DNA of 56,679 nt from Bacillota bacterium (GTDB taxonomy: Bacteria > Bacillota > Clostridia > Acetivibrionales > Acetivibrionaceae). Position 1 is the first letter of the stretch. Each line of letters begins with the position of its first letter. The stretch covers positions 1 to 56,679 of the forward strand of contig JAEWSG010000056.1 in NCBI GenBank assembly GCA_023398495.1. The letters run 5' to 3'. Positions 16,288-25,544 of the stretch are shown here, piece after piece. The notes below the pieces were generated by a model that did not search any database, was not told the DNA's origin, and saw only the letters and a list, made by a program, of their open reading frames with translations. The translations under genes were made by a program, and so were the position numbers.

Positions 16288-17823
16288 TTACATAAGAGGT
16301 GCAAAAATTTTTAAAACAGAGCCTACAAAAGCGTTATACCACTTAAAATCTTTATAATCCTCAAGTCTTATCTCTTTGCAAACTTCTAAAGTGTTTAGAA
16401 AATCATCCCGGATATCCCTTAAGGGAGTACATTTATACATCCAAACACCACATTCATAATGCATAAAAAAGCTTCTATAATCCATATTTATCGTCCCAAC
16501 CACACCATACTCATCATCTGCAACAAGGGTTTTTGCATGTATAAATCCGGGAGTATATTCATAGATTTTTACACCACTTTCCATTAGTACCTTATAGTTT
16601 AGTTTTGTAACCGCGTGCACATACCATTTGTCTGCACAATGCGGTGTAATTATTCGAACGTCTATCCCGCCCTTTGCAGCTGAAGTTAAAGTTTTTGTCA
16701 TATCATGATCGATAATTAGATATGGAGTGGTTATAAAGACATAACGCTTCGCTTTATTTATTAAGTTTTTATATACTATTTCACCAACATGCTCATCGTC
16801 TAATGGACTATCTGAAAAAGGCTGATAATAACCTGTTGCAATATTCTCCCTATCTGGACGGATTTTAGCCTTAAACCTGTTTAGCTCCTCATCAACACCT
16901 CTTAAGTATTCCCATAAAGTTAGAAACATAACTGTCATACTCCATACTGCTTCTCCCTTAATCATAATTGCAGCATCTTTCCAATGTCCGTGTTTAGCAA
17001 TTCCATTAATATATTCATCAGACAGGTTTATTCCCCCTGTAAACCCGGTATGTCCGTCAATTATTGTAATTTTTCTGTGATCCCTGTTATTAAGTCTGAC
17101 GTGCAAAACAGGAATCATAGGATTAAATACACAACATTTTATCCCCATCTTTTCAAGCTTTTTATTATAATTATAGGGTAAAGTAAGAATACAACCAGCA
17201 TCATCGTATATTATGCGAACATCCACACCTTCTTTGACCTTGTCACTGAGAATATCCAATATACTATTCCACATTACTCCTTCCTGAATTATAAAATATT
17301 CCATAAATATATAATGTTTTGCTTTTTTCAGTTCTTCCTTAAGTCTCTCAAATTTCATTTCTCCAATAGCAAGATACTCACCGGTCGTATTACAATATGG
17401 AGGATAATGAGCATTATTCTGAATATACCTTGACTGTGTCGAGGCATGTTCGCTTTGAGCAACAATTTCGTTTAATACACCCTTTTGAGGCTTCAAAAAC
17501 TTAAAAATTTTAGTTTCGGCTGATTTCATCTTAAGCTTTTCCCGCTTACTCAACCTTTTGCCTCCAAAGAAAATGTAAAACAATCCTCCAAAAATGGGAA
17601 ACAAAAGTATCGGAATAATCCATGCAATCTTGTATGACGGATTACTTCTGTCATTTATTATCCACAAAACTGCAATAATACTGGCTAATACACTTACCCA
17701 GTAAAAGTGCACAAAGTAATTATTGAATTTTAAGACAACCCCTATTAATACGGCTAATTGTAATGCTATCGCAACAGATATCAGAACAACCCTCCGATAT
17801 AGAAACTGTATAATAACTTTCAT
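16288..17823 (-). CDS. cls: Cardiolipin synthase
   Basis: A 511-aa membrane enzyme that condenses two phosphatidylglycerols to cardiolipin. Two N-terminal TM helices (about 10-30 and 36-56) are followed by two phospholipase D domains with both HKD motifs: HRKITIID (about residue 240) and HAKTLVADD (about residue 420). Length fits bacterial ClsA-type enzymes (480-510). The gene stands alone on the minus strand, with about 130 bases of non-coding DNA before the upstream esterase gene and a stem-loop after it. Assignment is firm at family level. Confidence 0.95.
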   Translation of the reverse strand: MKVIIQFLYRRVVLISVAIALQLAVLIGVVLKFNNYFVHFYWVSVLASIIAVLWIINDRSNPSYKIAWIIPILLFPIFGGLFYIFFGGKRLSKREKLKMKSAETKIFKFLKPQKGVLNEIVAQSEHASTQSRYIQNNAHYPPYCNTTGEYLAIGEMKFERLKEELKKAKHYIFMEYFIIQEGVMWNSILDILSDKVKEGVDVRIIYDDAGCILTLPYNYNKKLEKMGIKCCVFNPMIPVLHVRLNNRDHRKITIIDGHTGFTGGINLSDEYINGIAKHGHWKDAAIMIKGEAVWSMTVMFLTLWEYLRGVDEELNRFKAKIRPDRENIATGYYQPFSDSPLDDEHVGEIVYKNLINKAKRYVFITTPYLIIDHDMTKTLTSAAKGGIDVRIITPHCADKWYVHAVTKLNYKVLMESGVKIYEYTPGFIHAKTLVADDEYGVVGTINMDYRSFFMHYECGVWMYKCTPLRDIRDDFLNTLEVCKEIRLEDYKDFKWYNAFVGSVLKIFAPLM

Positions 17824-17953
17824 TCCAGGCCCTCATCCCTATAAATTGTTCAAACAATTATTTTGAGCGTTGACACAGTTTTATCCGGCATAATATTGCC
17901 TCCTCCCGCATGTTCAAGAATTCAATTCCGTTGTGCGGCACTAGTGCTTTTGC

Positions 17954-18916
17954 CTAAGGGGCTAATACATCCATAAGCAGCCTTAATTTTGTTTCAAGTG
18001 AACCGGGTATGAACTCATGTCCAAAATATCTGTATACAGATATATCTTTTACACATTTCAGATGGTTATAAACCGCAAAAACTGTAGAAGGCGGAGTAAT
18101 TTCATCTACAAGCCCTGTACAAATCAAAGTACGGCATCTGATACGGGGTGCCAGATTCATATTATCAATATAGGAAAGTGTCTTTTTCACTTGAATTTCG
18201 ATTTCAGGCTTTGAATTTCTTCTCAAAAATTCATTAATTTCGAGATATGGTCCCTGAGGTGTAATATCAATTGCACGTTCAAAATTCGAGAGGTAAGGCA
18301 TTTCAGCAACTGCAACCGCAGGTATTTCCGAAAGTGCCGCCGTTGCCAGTGTCAACGCACCTCCCTGACTCCCACCTGTTACACCAATTCTGGACTCATC
18401 CACTTCCGGCAATGATGCCAGAACCTCTACTGCACGAACTGCATCTAAATATACTGCTCTGTAGTAGTACTCCTCTGGCTTTAAAATACCCTTAGTCATC
18501 CATCCTGCTGCAAATCCCGTTGATGAAATTACATTGTCAACACTGTGTCCCTGTTGACCGCGTACCAACATATTCATGGTTGCGTAACCATTCAATGCCC
18601 AATTTACAACGTCATTTACACAGCCTTCAAAAGCCCAGTTATAACCGTGAAATAGAACAAGTCCTGGATGTAAACCTGCACTCTCAGGTATTGCAAGCCA
18701 TCCTTCAATATTTGCACTTTCAAACCCCAGATATGAAACCCTGAATACCTTCACACCCTTAACAGGATAATCATAGGGTTCGAGTTCATATTTAACCGGA
18801 ACAACTGCCAACTGACTAAGACTTTTACTCCAAAATTCATCAAAGTCCGGCTCCCGTGTAAGATCGGGCTTATACTCTTTTAAAGCCTCAAGAGGCATAT
18901 CATATGGTTGAGCCAT
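17954..18916 (-). CDS. Acetyl xylan esterase / cephalosporin-C deacetylase (CE7)
   Basis: A 320-aa alpha/beta hydrolase of carbohydrate esterase family 7. Catalytic residues are visible as S183 in GGSQGG, D271 in LVDEITPPST and H300 in YFGHEF; the RGQ motif (about 119-121) is the usual CE7 oxyanion element. No signal peptide, so it is cytoplasmic and acts on short acetylated xylo-oligosaccharides after uptake. Length matches the family (318-325). It starts with ATG behind AAAAGGAGAAAGATAAA and lies 35 bases downstream of dinB, possibly read through from it. Fits a plant-polysaccharide-degrading organism. Confidence 0.95.
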   Translation of the reverse strand: MAQPYDMPLEALKEYKPDLTREPDFDEFWSKSLSQLAVVPVKYELEPYDYPVKGVKVFRVSYLGFESANIEGWLAIPESAGLHPGLVLFHGYNWAFEGCVNDVVNWALNGYATMNMLVRGQQGHSVDNVISSTGFAAGWMTKGILKPEEYYYRAVYLDAVRAVEVLASLPEVDESRIGVTGGSQGGALTLATAALSEIPAVAVAEMPYLSNFERAIDITPQGPYLEINEFLRRNSKPEIEIQVKKTLSYIDNMNLAPRIRCRTLICTGLVDEITPPSTVFAVYNHLKCVKDISVYRYFGHEFIPGSLETKLRLLMDVLAP

Positions 18917-18951
18917 TTTATCTTTCTCCTTTTATGTATTTTCTCCTTTTT

Positions 18952-20154
18952 TTAAGGAGTATTTGTAGAATCTTTCTTCAATATTACTGCTCTTTTTATT
19001 TTATCTGCTCCAAATCTCTCGCGTATTAAGTCAAAAGTTTTTTCAAGCTTCTCTTCTTTTTCAATGTTTTCTTCAGTATTATTATCCATATTAAATATTG
19101 ATATCTGTTCTGCTTCATCTTCAGAAATATTACCTAATGATATTCCCAACAACCTTACGGGACGTGAGAAATCCCAGTTATCTTCCAACAGCTTTGCACC
19201 TGCCTCAAAGATTTCCTTTGTTAAATATGTACGTTTCACTGATTTTTGTCTGGTTATGGTCTTAAAATCTTCGTATCTAATGGTTATTGATACAGTTTTC
19301 CCTTTGCAATTCTGTTTTCTTGCTTCAGTCCCGACCTCTTCAGCCAATCCCAAAATAACTGTTTTAGCGTACTCGATATCTGTAATATTCTCCGGAAGTG
19401 TAGTAGTTCTGCTTACAGATTTACTCTTACTTACGGGATTTTCTTCAACCACACATTCATCAATACCATTTGCCAGTTGATAAATCTCTTCACCATATTT
19501 TCCAAACTTCCTGATAAGGAAGTTCAAATCGCATCTTGCAATATCTCCAATTTTATATATCCCTATACCTGTAAGGCTTTTTTCTGTCTGTTTGCCGATA
19601 CCATACATTTCTCTCACTGGAAGTGGCCATAACTTTTCTCTAACATCCTTTTTCCACAACTCAGTTATACCAAGAGGTTTTTTGAGTTCCGATGCCATTT
19701 TCGCAAGAAACTTATTCTCTGAAATGCCAATTGAACACCAAAGATCCAGTTCATTCATTATTTCTTTCATAATTTTTTCAGCAGACTTTACAGGCTTGCC
19801 AAATAACGCTTCACACCCAGTCATATCCAACCATGCTTCATCAATACTGTTTTGTTGAACTACTGGAGAATATCTCGAAAGGATATTCATAACTTTTCTT
19901 GAATTATCTTCATAAAGGCTATGATGTGGTGGTACTAGAATTAAATCAGGACAAAGCTTCCTCGCTTCATGAATAAGCATTGTCGTCTTTACTCCGTAAC
20001 TCCTCGCTTCATAGTTGGCAGCCAGAATTATTCCCGTCCGCTTTTTTGGATCACCCGCAACTGCGGCCGGCTTACCCTTTAATTCCAAATTTTGTGCCAT
20101 CTCACAACCTATAAAAAAGGCATTCATATCTACAAGAAAAATAACTCTTTTCAT
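18952..20154 (-). CDS. dinB: Y-family DNA polymerase IV
   Basis: A 400-aa translesion polymerase. Palm-domain catalytic acidic residues occur in FLVDMNAFF and in NSIDEAWLDMTG. The fingers motif AANYEARSYGVK, helix-hairpin-helix thumb (YGIGKQTEKSLTGIGI) and little-finger domain (about 240-350) are all present. The C-terminal 50 residues have no recognisable beta-clamp QLxLF box, although ISIFNM is near that position. It starts three bases after the stop of the lyxose isomerase-like gene with a weak ribosome site, so translation is probably coupled. No LexA box was identified upstream. Confidence 0.95.
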   Translation of the reverse strand: MKRVIFLVDMNAFFIGCEMAQNLELKGKPAAVAGDPKKRTGIILAANYEARSYGVKTTMLIHEARKLCPDLILVPPHHSLYEDNSRKVMNILSRYSPVVQQNSIDEAWLDMTGCEALFGKPVKSAEKIMKEIMNELDLWCSIGISENKFLAKMASELKKPLGITELWKKDVREKLWPLPVREMYGIGKQTEKSLTGIGIYKIGDIARCDLNFLIRKFGKYGEEIYQLANGIDECVVEENPVSKSKSVSRTTTLPENITDIEYAKTVILGLAEEVGTEARKQNCKGKTVSITIRYEDFKTITRQKSVKRTYLTKEIFEAGAKLLEDNWDFSRPVRLLGISLGNISEDEAEQISIFNMDNNTEENIEKEEKLEKTFDLIRERFGADKIKRAVILKKDSTNTP

Positions 20155-20157
20155 AAC

Positions 20158-20703
20158 CTATACTTTTCTGCTCTGAGCTGGATTAATATCAGGATCTGTA
20201 TATATGTCAAACTCATCTCTACTTTTTGTTGAAAACTCAGATACAACAGCACCTTCAGGCCCTGCCTGAAACCAATGAAGAGTATCCGGTGCAAGTGTGT
20301 ACTGTTCTCCAGGCTTCAGTTCAATCTCGTGCCATACAGTAAAAAACTTTTCCCTTCCTTTTGGTGCAACAGCTTTAGGTTTATTCACCTGAATACCTGG
20401 TACATATAAAAATACCTTTCCCCACCTACATCTGAAGGTTTCTTCCTTACCCGACTCATTGCCCACTGGCGGGTGTCTGTGTTCCGGACAAGTCTGACCA
20501 GGGAAGAGAATCAATTCCTTAGCACAGCATCTATCGGTATTAACGTAAACTATAAGTTCAAGACCAATTCTATCAATTTCACCCAAACCGTATTCTGCCA
20601 CTTCCATGCTATTCTTTTCGTTTTCTGTAATAACTATTCCGGCTTTGTCAAGGTACTCTAATGCCTTTTCACAAGCCTCTTTGTATAATTCCTTTGATAA
20701 CAT
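20158..20703 (-). CDS. D-lyxose ketol-isomerase-like cupin
   Basis: About 181 aa, single cupin domain of the D-lyxose isomerase (YdaE/EcSI) family. The metal-binding motif is in CPEHRHPPVGNESGKEE (two His and one Glu about 11 residues later), with the fourth ligand probably the His in DTLHWFQAG. These enzymes interconvert D-lyxose with D-xylulose and D-mannose with D-fructose. The start is placed at the ATG at 20703 because AAGGAGGAG lies seven bases upstream; an ATG two codons earlier abuts the Shine-Dalgarno. It heads a probable operon with dinB and the acetyl xylan esterase; the sugar link is to the esterase rather than to dinB. Confidence 0.88.
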   Translation of the reverse strand: MLSKELYKEACEKALEYLDKAGIVITENEKNSMEVAEYGLGEIDRIGLELIVYVNTDRCCAKELILFPGQTCPEHRHPPVGNESGKEETFRCRWGKVFLYVPGIQVNKPKAVAPKGREKFFTVWHEIELKPGEQYTLAPDTLHWFQAGPEGAVVSEFSTKSRDEFDIYTDPDINPAQSRKV

Positions 20704-20811
20704 GTTCATCTCCTCCTTAAGCCCGCATTAATTAGGTGATTTCAATTATCAATATTATAACAGAAAAAAAATATATTTTCCTTAGGAATAACAAAAAAAC
20801 AACTTCCAAAA

Positions 20812-20849
20812 AAAGCAGCCATACGGATATAAATCCATATGGCTGCTTT
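20812..20849 (-). terminator. Intrinsic terminator, stem-loop with U-tracts on both sides
   Basis: AAAGCAGCCATACGGAT pairs with ATCCATATGGCTGCTTT around ATAA, with one mismatch. It lies upstream of the isomerase gene and about 120 bases after the GH9 cellulase stop, so it probably ends the cellulase transcript after the GATAACG hairpin. Confidence 0.85.
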
Positions 20850-20868
20850 ATTATACATAGCTTATTAA

Positions 20869-20960
20869 GGTATAACGAAAAAATAACATCCTATTCTCAT
20901 ATTTTAAAACATTATTAGTCAAGTTTTTTCGTTATCTAGAATAGGAACTCATATTTTAAT
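20869..20960. repeat. GATAACG inverted-repeat element, copy 2 of 3
   Basis: TATAACGAAAAAA (20871-20883) and TTTTTTCGTTATC (20924-20936) enclose the conserved ATTTTaAAACATTATTAGTCA middle; the tail AGGAACTCATATTTTA is also shared. It sits immediately downstream of the cellulase stop codon. Copies at 9801 and 39901. Confidence 0.85.
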
Positions 20961-20970
20961 CGTACCCAAC

Positions 20971-23094
20971 TTAGAAGCTATCTTTAATTCCAAGCAGTAC
21001 CTGCCTCATAATTCCAAAATCAATGGAATTCTGTAATCCATTACCATCAACGTCAGCAGCCTGAAGCTGTTCTTTTGTCAATGTTTTCGTTCCAAGCAAG
21101 TACATTCTCAGGTGTCCGAAATCAATTGAATTAAAGCTTCCATTTCCATCAATATCACCTTTTACTACACTTGAAGTAGGCGTTGGTGAAACTGGAGGAG
21201 TTTTGGCCGGCGTAGCTGACACTGAAGGTGTTGTTCCGTCAGGCTCTGTTCCGAATATTAATGTATCTCCTTGATACACGGTAATTGTTGTAGTCTTCTC
21301 AGGTGTAGAACCTTTTACAAGTCCCTTGTAAGAAGGGTCATTTGTAGGATCCCATTTTGATCCTGCAGGTGCTGTTAAGCGAAGTTGGAGTTCTGCTGCA
21401 AATTCAGACTGTCCACCTGGATAGATGTTTGTTCCATCTTCATACTTAACTTCAACATAATAGATATCACCTTTATAAGGTTTAAGCTGTGAAACTGTTG
21501 CTTTCATGTTAGTTTCCATGTAGTTATTTCCAACCACTACGCTACTTGGAGCTACTCCTTCGGAGAGATCAACATAGTAACGGTATGAAAGATCTTTGAC
21601 AAGTCTTGCAGGCCATGCTGAACGGTTATTCAACAACAACTTGAGTGCCATGTCATTTCCTGAGCCTCCGGTTACTGCACCTTCCACAAAAAACTCGTCA
21701 TCTTTTACTTCAGGTGCAGGGAAGTTTGCAACCTTAGTTCCGCCGTATTTTGCGTACATGCCGCAAAGTATACCTACGAAACCGGCATTATAGTCTGTAG
21801 CAACTTCGTTTGCAACATAATCTTTAATACTATCGTTGTATTCTCCGGAAGAACTTGGTCCACCAACTAAAGCTCCATAAAGAATGTGTCTATGGTTTTT
21901 TGGGAACTCCAACTGGTCGGTCCATGAACCGTGAGCTGTTCTATGGTGAGGATGCTCCGGTGGATTTGTGCCAAATCCGCATACGTAGCTCCTGCCACTG
22001 CTGCCAAGTGCATAATCGACCTGAGCCTTGGCAAAACTACTGTATCTGGTTTTTAATGTAGCGTCAGATATAAAATCTGCATATACATTAGCAAGGAATG
22101 CAGTAGTAGTTGCATATCTTAAACAACCCCATTGATCTAACCATGCAAGATCTCCGACGTATTTAATTTTCTTTCCGTTATAGCCAACTGACCACCAGTC
22201 AAGGTGAGTTTTGACAAAGTTATTATATTCCGGCTTGTTTGTTACTTTTGCAAGCATTAACATAGCTCCGTAGTGAACATCATCCCAACAGTGAGCCCAT
22301 GAATATTTCATATCAGGTAATTGATCTTCTGTATTTTGAAGTGCAACAAGTGATTCTGCCTTTTGAAGGTAAGTATCGTCATCTGTTGCTATATGGAGCC
22401 AGATAGCTGCCCACATAAGTTCATCCTGCCAACCACTCCAGGAATTATAGAAATTTTTTGCTGCTTCATAACCTGCATCGCTTCTTGTTGCATCAGAGAG
22501 TGCGAAAAGGCTTTTAGCGTGTTTAAGGTATGTACTATTGTCAAGAACTATTGAACCAATTGCAAGAGCAGCTGCCATCTGAGCTGTAACACAAGTAGGT
22601 TTTCCGGTATACGAGGGTCTCGTCATTTCTTTCTCAACGCATTCAACCGGTCCCCACCAAGCGTGGTCTCTAGTTCCGTCACCCACTTGATATACTACAC
22701 TTGTACCCTTGTCACAAGCAACAAGGTAATCCAATACAAACTTGAGGTTATTTTCGAGATGAACTCTTTGTCCTGATGATTCAATTTCATCACCATACTC
22801 ATACAATGCCCATCCAAGCATTGATGCTGAATATGACATAGGCAGGTTAAACTTGACATGATCACCTGCATCATACCAACCACCTAACACATCGTCATTC
22901 ATCGTTGCATCCCCACGCCACTCAACACGGTTCCAATCAGGTAGTGGACCTGCCTGCTGAGCCTCATAGAAATAAATAGCCTTCTGAAGGGCTTCAGCAT
23001 AGTTATAACTCCCAGCTGCTGACACGTTATTCATTGGCAGTGCCATAGCCAGAAGCATAGCTAATGAGAGTAAAAAGCATACTGTCTTTTTCAC
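20971..23094 (-). CDS. Cellulosomal GH9 endoglucanase with CBM3c and dockerin
   Basis: A 707-aa secreted cellulase. Domains in order: signal peptide (1 to about 27, ending NVSAAG); GH9 catalytic domain (about 30-470) with GGWYDAGDHVKF holding the nucleophile-side aspartates, PPEHPHHRTAHGSW, and the proton-donor Glu in NEVATDYNAG; CBM3c-like module (about 480-630); short Pro/Thr linker; type I dockerin (about 645-705) with DIDGNGSFNSID and DVDGNGLQNSID. The layout equals C. thermocellum CelQ/CelR/CelF-type enzymes, which act processively on cellulose. GTG start behind AGGAGGAATGTTAA. Dockerin contact positions are Ser-Ile in both loops. It hydrolyses cellulose extracellularly as part of a scaffoldin complex. 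Confidence 0.96.
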   Translation of the reverse strand: MKKTVCFLLSLAMLLAMALPMNNVSAAGSYNYAEALQKAIYFYEAQQAGPLPDWNRVEWRGDATMNDDVLGGWYDAGDHVKFNLPMSYSASMLGWALYEYGDEIESSGQRVHLENNLKFVLDYLVACDKGTSVVYQVGDGTRDHAWWGPVECVEKEMTRPSYTGKPTCVTAQMAAALAIGSIVLDNSTYLKHAKSLFALSDATRSDAGYEAAKNFYNSWSGWQDELMWAAIWLHIATDDDTYLQKAESLVALQNTEDQLPDMKYSWAHCWDDVHYGAMLMLAKVTNKPEYNNFVKTHLDWWSVGYNGKKIKYVGDLAWLDQWGCLRYATTTAFLANVYADFISDATLKTRYSSFAKAQVDYALGSSGRSYVCGFGTNPPEHPHHRTAHGSWTDQLEFPKNHRHILYGALVGGPSSSGEYNDSIKDYVANEVATDYNAGFVGILCGMYAKYGGTKVANFPAPEVKDDEFFVEGAVTGGSGNDMALKLLLNNRSAWPARLVKDLSYRYYVDLSEGVAPSSVVVGNNYMETNMKATVSQLKPYKGDIYYVEVKYEDGTNIYPGGQSEFAAELQLRLTAPAGSKWDPTNDPSYKGLVKGSTPEKTTTITVYQGDTLIFGTEPDGTTPSVSATPAKTPPVSPTPTSSVVKGDIDGNGSFNSIDFGHLRMYLLGTKTLTKEQLQAADVDGNGLQNSIDFGIMRQVLLGIKDSF

Positions 23095-23253
23095 TTAACA
23101 TTCCTCCTCGTAAAAAATTAATTAAACTACCCTTAATTAAATTTAAATATATAAAATATATTCGAGGAAAAAGTTTTTTTTAGTTCCTTTTTTTATATAT
23201 ATTTTTTGGCTTCTATAAAATTTTTATAGTTTTTTATAAATTCCTATACTTCA

Positions 23254-23296
23254 AAGAAATTAAAGTGCACTGTAAAATCTTTATCGGGTTCAATAT
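23254..23296. repeat. Dispersed TTGAA...TTCAA hairpin repeat, copy 2 of 3
   Basis: AAATTAAAGTGCACTGTAAA followed by ATCTTTATCGGGTTCAATAT matches the block at 12019-12058 with four or five changes, and 51894-51935 in reverse. It lies a few bases beyond the stop of the TPR membrane protein and upstream of the cellulase gene. The stem is weaker here than in the other copies. Confidence 0.8.
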
Positions 23297-23302
23297 AGCT
23301 TA

Positions 23303-24172
23303 TCAGCTTGATTTTTCCAAAACAAGCACCGTCTTTGTTCTCTCTGCATTTCTCAGGGCATTCATATAACCATCAACATCTTTTTCTGACTTGTAATGTT
23401 TAAGTGCATCTGTATACATATCAAGTGCATCCTCATAATATTTCATATTATTATCAATTTCAGCAATATCAAAAAATATATTACCCATATCAACTTTAAC
23501 CTGTCCATGTTGCCCCTGCAAATCTTCAAGCTTCAGGATCTCTTCAAACTCCTTTACTGCTTTTAACATATTGTTCTTTTTATCCTCGTGTTTTGACATT
23601 TCCATATAACAAACACCTTTTGCACGCTTTATCCAACCATATATATGAGGATGTTCAGAATATCCAAACTTTCTCTCAACCTTATCAAATTCAGCTAAAG
23701 CATCAGAAAATCTCATATTGTCAATGAGTTGACTTGCATTTTCCATTACCTTTAATACCATTCTTACAGGAAATTCATATGTATAACTGTACAACTCATG
23801 TGCAGCAGCAATTATTCCTAGAGATACGAGCAACTGGGTAATAATATTGATATGCATTTCATTAATAAACAAGACATTTGTGACAAACGAATTGATCAAA
23901 GAATATAGAACGAAAACAACTCCTTCAACAAATACCAAAAATCCTATAAACCAAAGAACTTTTGGTTTATAGTAAATGTAGGACTTAAACAAAGTCTTCT
24001 TTGCAAAAATATTTGCAAAACCTATTAATGCACTTAGTGCAAACAATCCCACTCCATTCCAGATGTTTTCTAAGTTAACCACCTTACCAACAGGTACTCT
24101 GGTTAACAAGTAATTTGCAGAGAGCAGCATTAAAATAGCTGCAAAGCAAAATAAGCCGGGCTTCCTTTTCAC
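23303..24172 (-). CDS. Membrane protein with C-terminal TPR-like repeats
   Basis: About 289 aa. Four hydrophobic segments (about residues 5-22, 38-55, 70-95, 105-130) are followed by a cytosolic helical region with TPR-like periodicity: NMRFSDALAEFDKVERKFGY, KEFEEILKLEDLQGQH and KYYEDALDMYTDALKHYKSE. I do not recognise a specific family; the TPR part suggests protein-protein contacts at the membrane. The start is set at GTG 24172 because TTTAGGAGGAGTATTC is directly upstream and would otherwise be coding. Monocistronic between a dispersed repeat and a 280-base AT-rich gap. Confidence 0.65.
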   Translation of the reverse strand: MKRKPGLFCFAAILMLLSANYLLTRVPVGKVVNLENIWNGVGLFALSALIGFANIFAKKTLFKSYIYYKPKVLWFIGFLVFVEGVVFVLYSLINSFVTNVLFINEMHINIITQLLVSLGIIAAAHELYSYTYEFPVRMVLKVMENASQLIDNMRFSDALAEFDKVERKFGYSEHPHIYGWIKRAKGVCYMEMSKHEDKKNNMLKAVKEFEEILKLEDLQGQHGQVKVDMGNIFFDIAEIDNNMKYYEDALDMYTDALKHYKSEKDVDGYMNALRNAERTKTVLVLEKSS

Positions 24173-24455
24173 GAATACTCCTCCTAAAAGCACACCTGTG
24201 CCAATCAAAATTAAATTTAGGAATTATGGACTATCTGGAATGATTAAAGAAATGGTAAACCGCAATTATACTACAAATGTTCTATAGATGAAAAACTTAT
24301 AAACTATCTCTTCAACAATAAATACAACAATCAATTTAATTAGATTATCAACACCAAAATTCCCCTAAAATATATATTCTTTATATAACCTAATTATAAC
24401 ACTGATTCGTATAAAAATAAAGATTAACAAAAGAAGAAATGAATCATTTTTATTT
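24173..24455. other. AT-rich gap, nothing recognised
   Basis: Between pgsA and the TPR protein. It contains no supported gene. The phrase TTCTATAGATGAAAAACTTAT resembles part of the hairpin cluster near 11854-11922. Promoter elements for the TPR gene probably lie here but no clear -35/-10 pair was chosen. Confidence 0.5.
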
Positions 24456-24998
24456 TTATCTGTTGTCATTTGTAATCTTTCTAAATTCCATTGAGTACAT
24501 AAAGAAAGAAAATAATGTAGAGAAAACTGCTATTAAAACAAATATGTTAATAAGTACATTGGTATATGTATTTCTCATTCTCTCTAACTGCAGAACTATT
24601 GTCATAACAATAGCAAGTGAAAAAATTACGGTTGTCATCTTTCCGTACCAATTTGCCTGAACTACGAAATTAACCCTTTTATATAAGAGTATGCTTCCTA
24701 ATATCATAAAGATTTCCTTAGCTAAAACTATTATTAATACCGGCATGGGTATTACACCTTGTATGCTGAGTATGGCCAAAGCTGTCAATTGCATGAGTTT
24801 GTCTGCTAAAGGATCTGCCAGCTTTCCAAACGGAGTTACCAAATTAAACTTCCTTGCAATTACACCATCAAGTATATCGGTAGCACACGCTGCAACAAAT
24901 AATATGGCAGCTGCAACAAACTGTTCATTGTATAAGTAATATCCAAAAAAAGGAACCAAACAGAATCTTACCAAAGTTAGAATATTAGGAATATTCAC
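24456..24998 (-). CDS. pgsA: CDP-diacylglycerol-glycerol-3-phosphate phosphatidyltransferase
   Basis: A 180-aa integral membrane enzyme that makes phosphatidylglycerol-phosphate, the committed step to phosphatidylglycerol and then cardiolipin (cls lies at 16288). The CDP-alcohol phosphotransferase motif DG-x2-AR-x8-G-x3-D-x3-D is complete in ILDGVIARKFN followed by GKLADPLADK. There are four to five TM helices. GTG start behind AGGTGGTGAATAA. Length is normal for the family (175-195). Confidence 0.95.
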   Translation of the reverse strand: MNIPNILTLVRFCLVPFFGYYLYNEQFVAAAILFVAACATDILDGVIARKFNLVTPFGKLADPLADKLMQLTALAILSIQGVIPMPVLIIVLAKEIFMILGSILLYKRVNFVVQANWYGKMTTVIFSLAIVMTIVLQLERMRNTYTNVLINIFVLIAVFSTLFSFFMYSMEFRKITNDNR

Positions 24999-25037
24999 TT
25001 ATTCACCACCTATTATATATTATTTAATCCTAAAAAA

Positions 25038-25454
25038 CTAATTCGCAACGTTTGACATCAGCTCAAAAATATCGGGTGCGTGTTTTTTCATATTCAAAGG
25101 TTTAAGCTCCTTATTCGTCCACGCATGCATGGTTTCACCAAAGTTTATTAGTACATTATCACTTTTATTATACACTTCATAATAAAACGTAATCCTCGTA
25201 TAAGAAACTTCTTTGATTATTGTAGTGATGGTTAACTTATCTTCATACCTTGCAGCACCTTTGTAATTACTTTTTAGTTCCAGCAGAGGAAGTAAATATC
25301 CCCTCTTTTCAATTTCAGAATACGACATACCAATGCCTTTAATATAATCGGTCCTGGCCGCTTCGTACCAAACGGGATAGTTTGAATGATGAACTATCCC
25401 CATTTGGTCTGTTTCAGCATATCTTACAACAATCTCAGTTCTAGAAGTATACAT
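25038..25454 (-). CDS. Hotdog-fold acyl-CoA thioesterase (YbgC/FadM type)
   Basis: About 138 aa, single 4HBT hotdog domain. The family motif VRYAETDQMGIVHHSNYPVWYE includes the catalytic Asp region (YAETDQMG) and the HHSNY turn. It probably hydrolyses short- or medium-chain acyl-CoA. The start is placed at ATG 25454 because AAAGGTGAAG precedes it; the TTG at 25478 has no such site. It lies 66 bases downstream of pfkA on the same strand and 40 bases before pgsA, so it may be part of one housekeeping transcript. Confidence 0.9.
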   Translation of the reverse strand: MYTSRTEIVVRYAETDQMGIVHHSNYPVWYEAARTDYIKGIGMSYSEIEKRGYLLPLLELKSNYKGAARYEDKLTITTIIKEVSYTRITFYYEVYNKSDNVLINFGETMHAWTNKELKPLNMKKHAPDIFELMSNVAN

Positions 25455-25544
25455 AATCTTCACCTTTAATTTGCCCAAAATATCAGAAATAATAAGTAAA
25501 ATCGCAAAAACAGTGCTTTCTTTACAATTACAAATTTCTATTTA

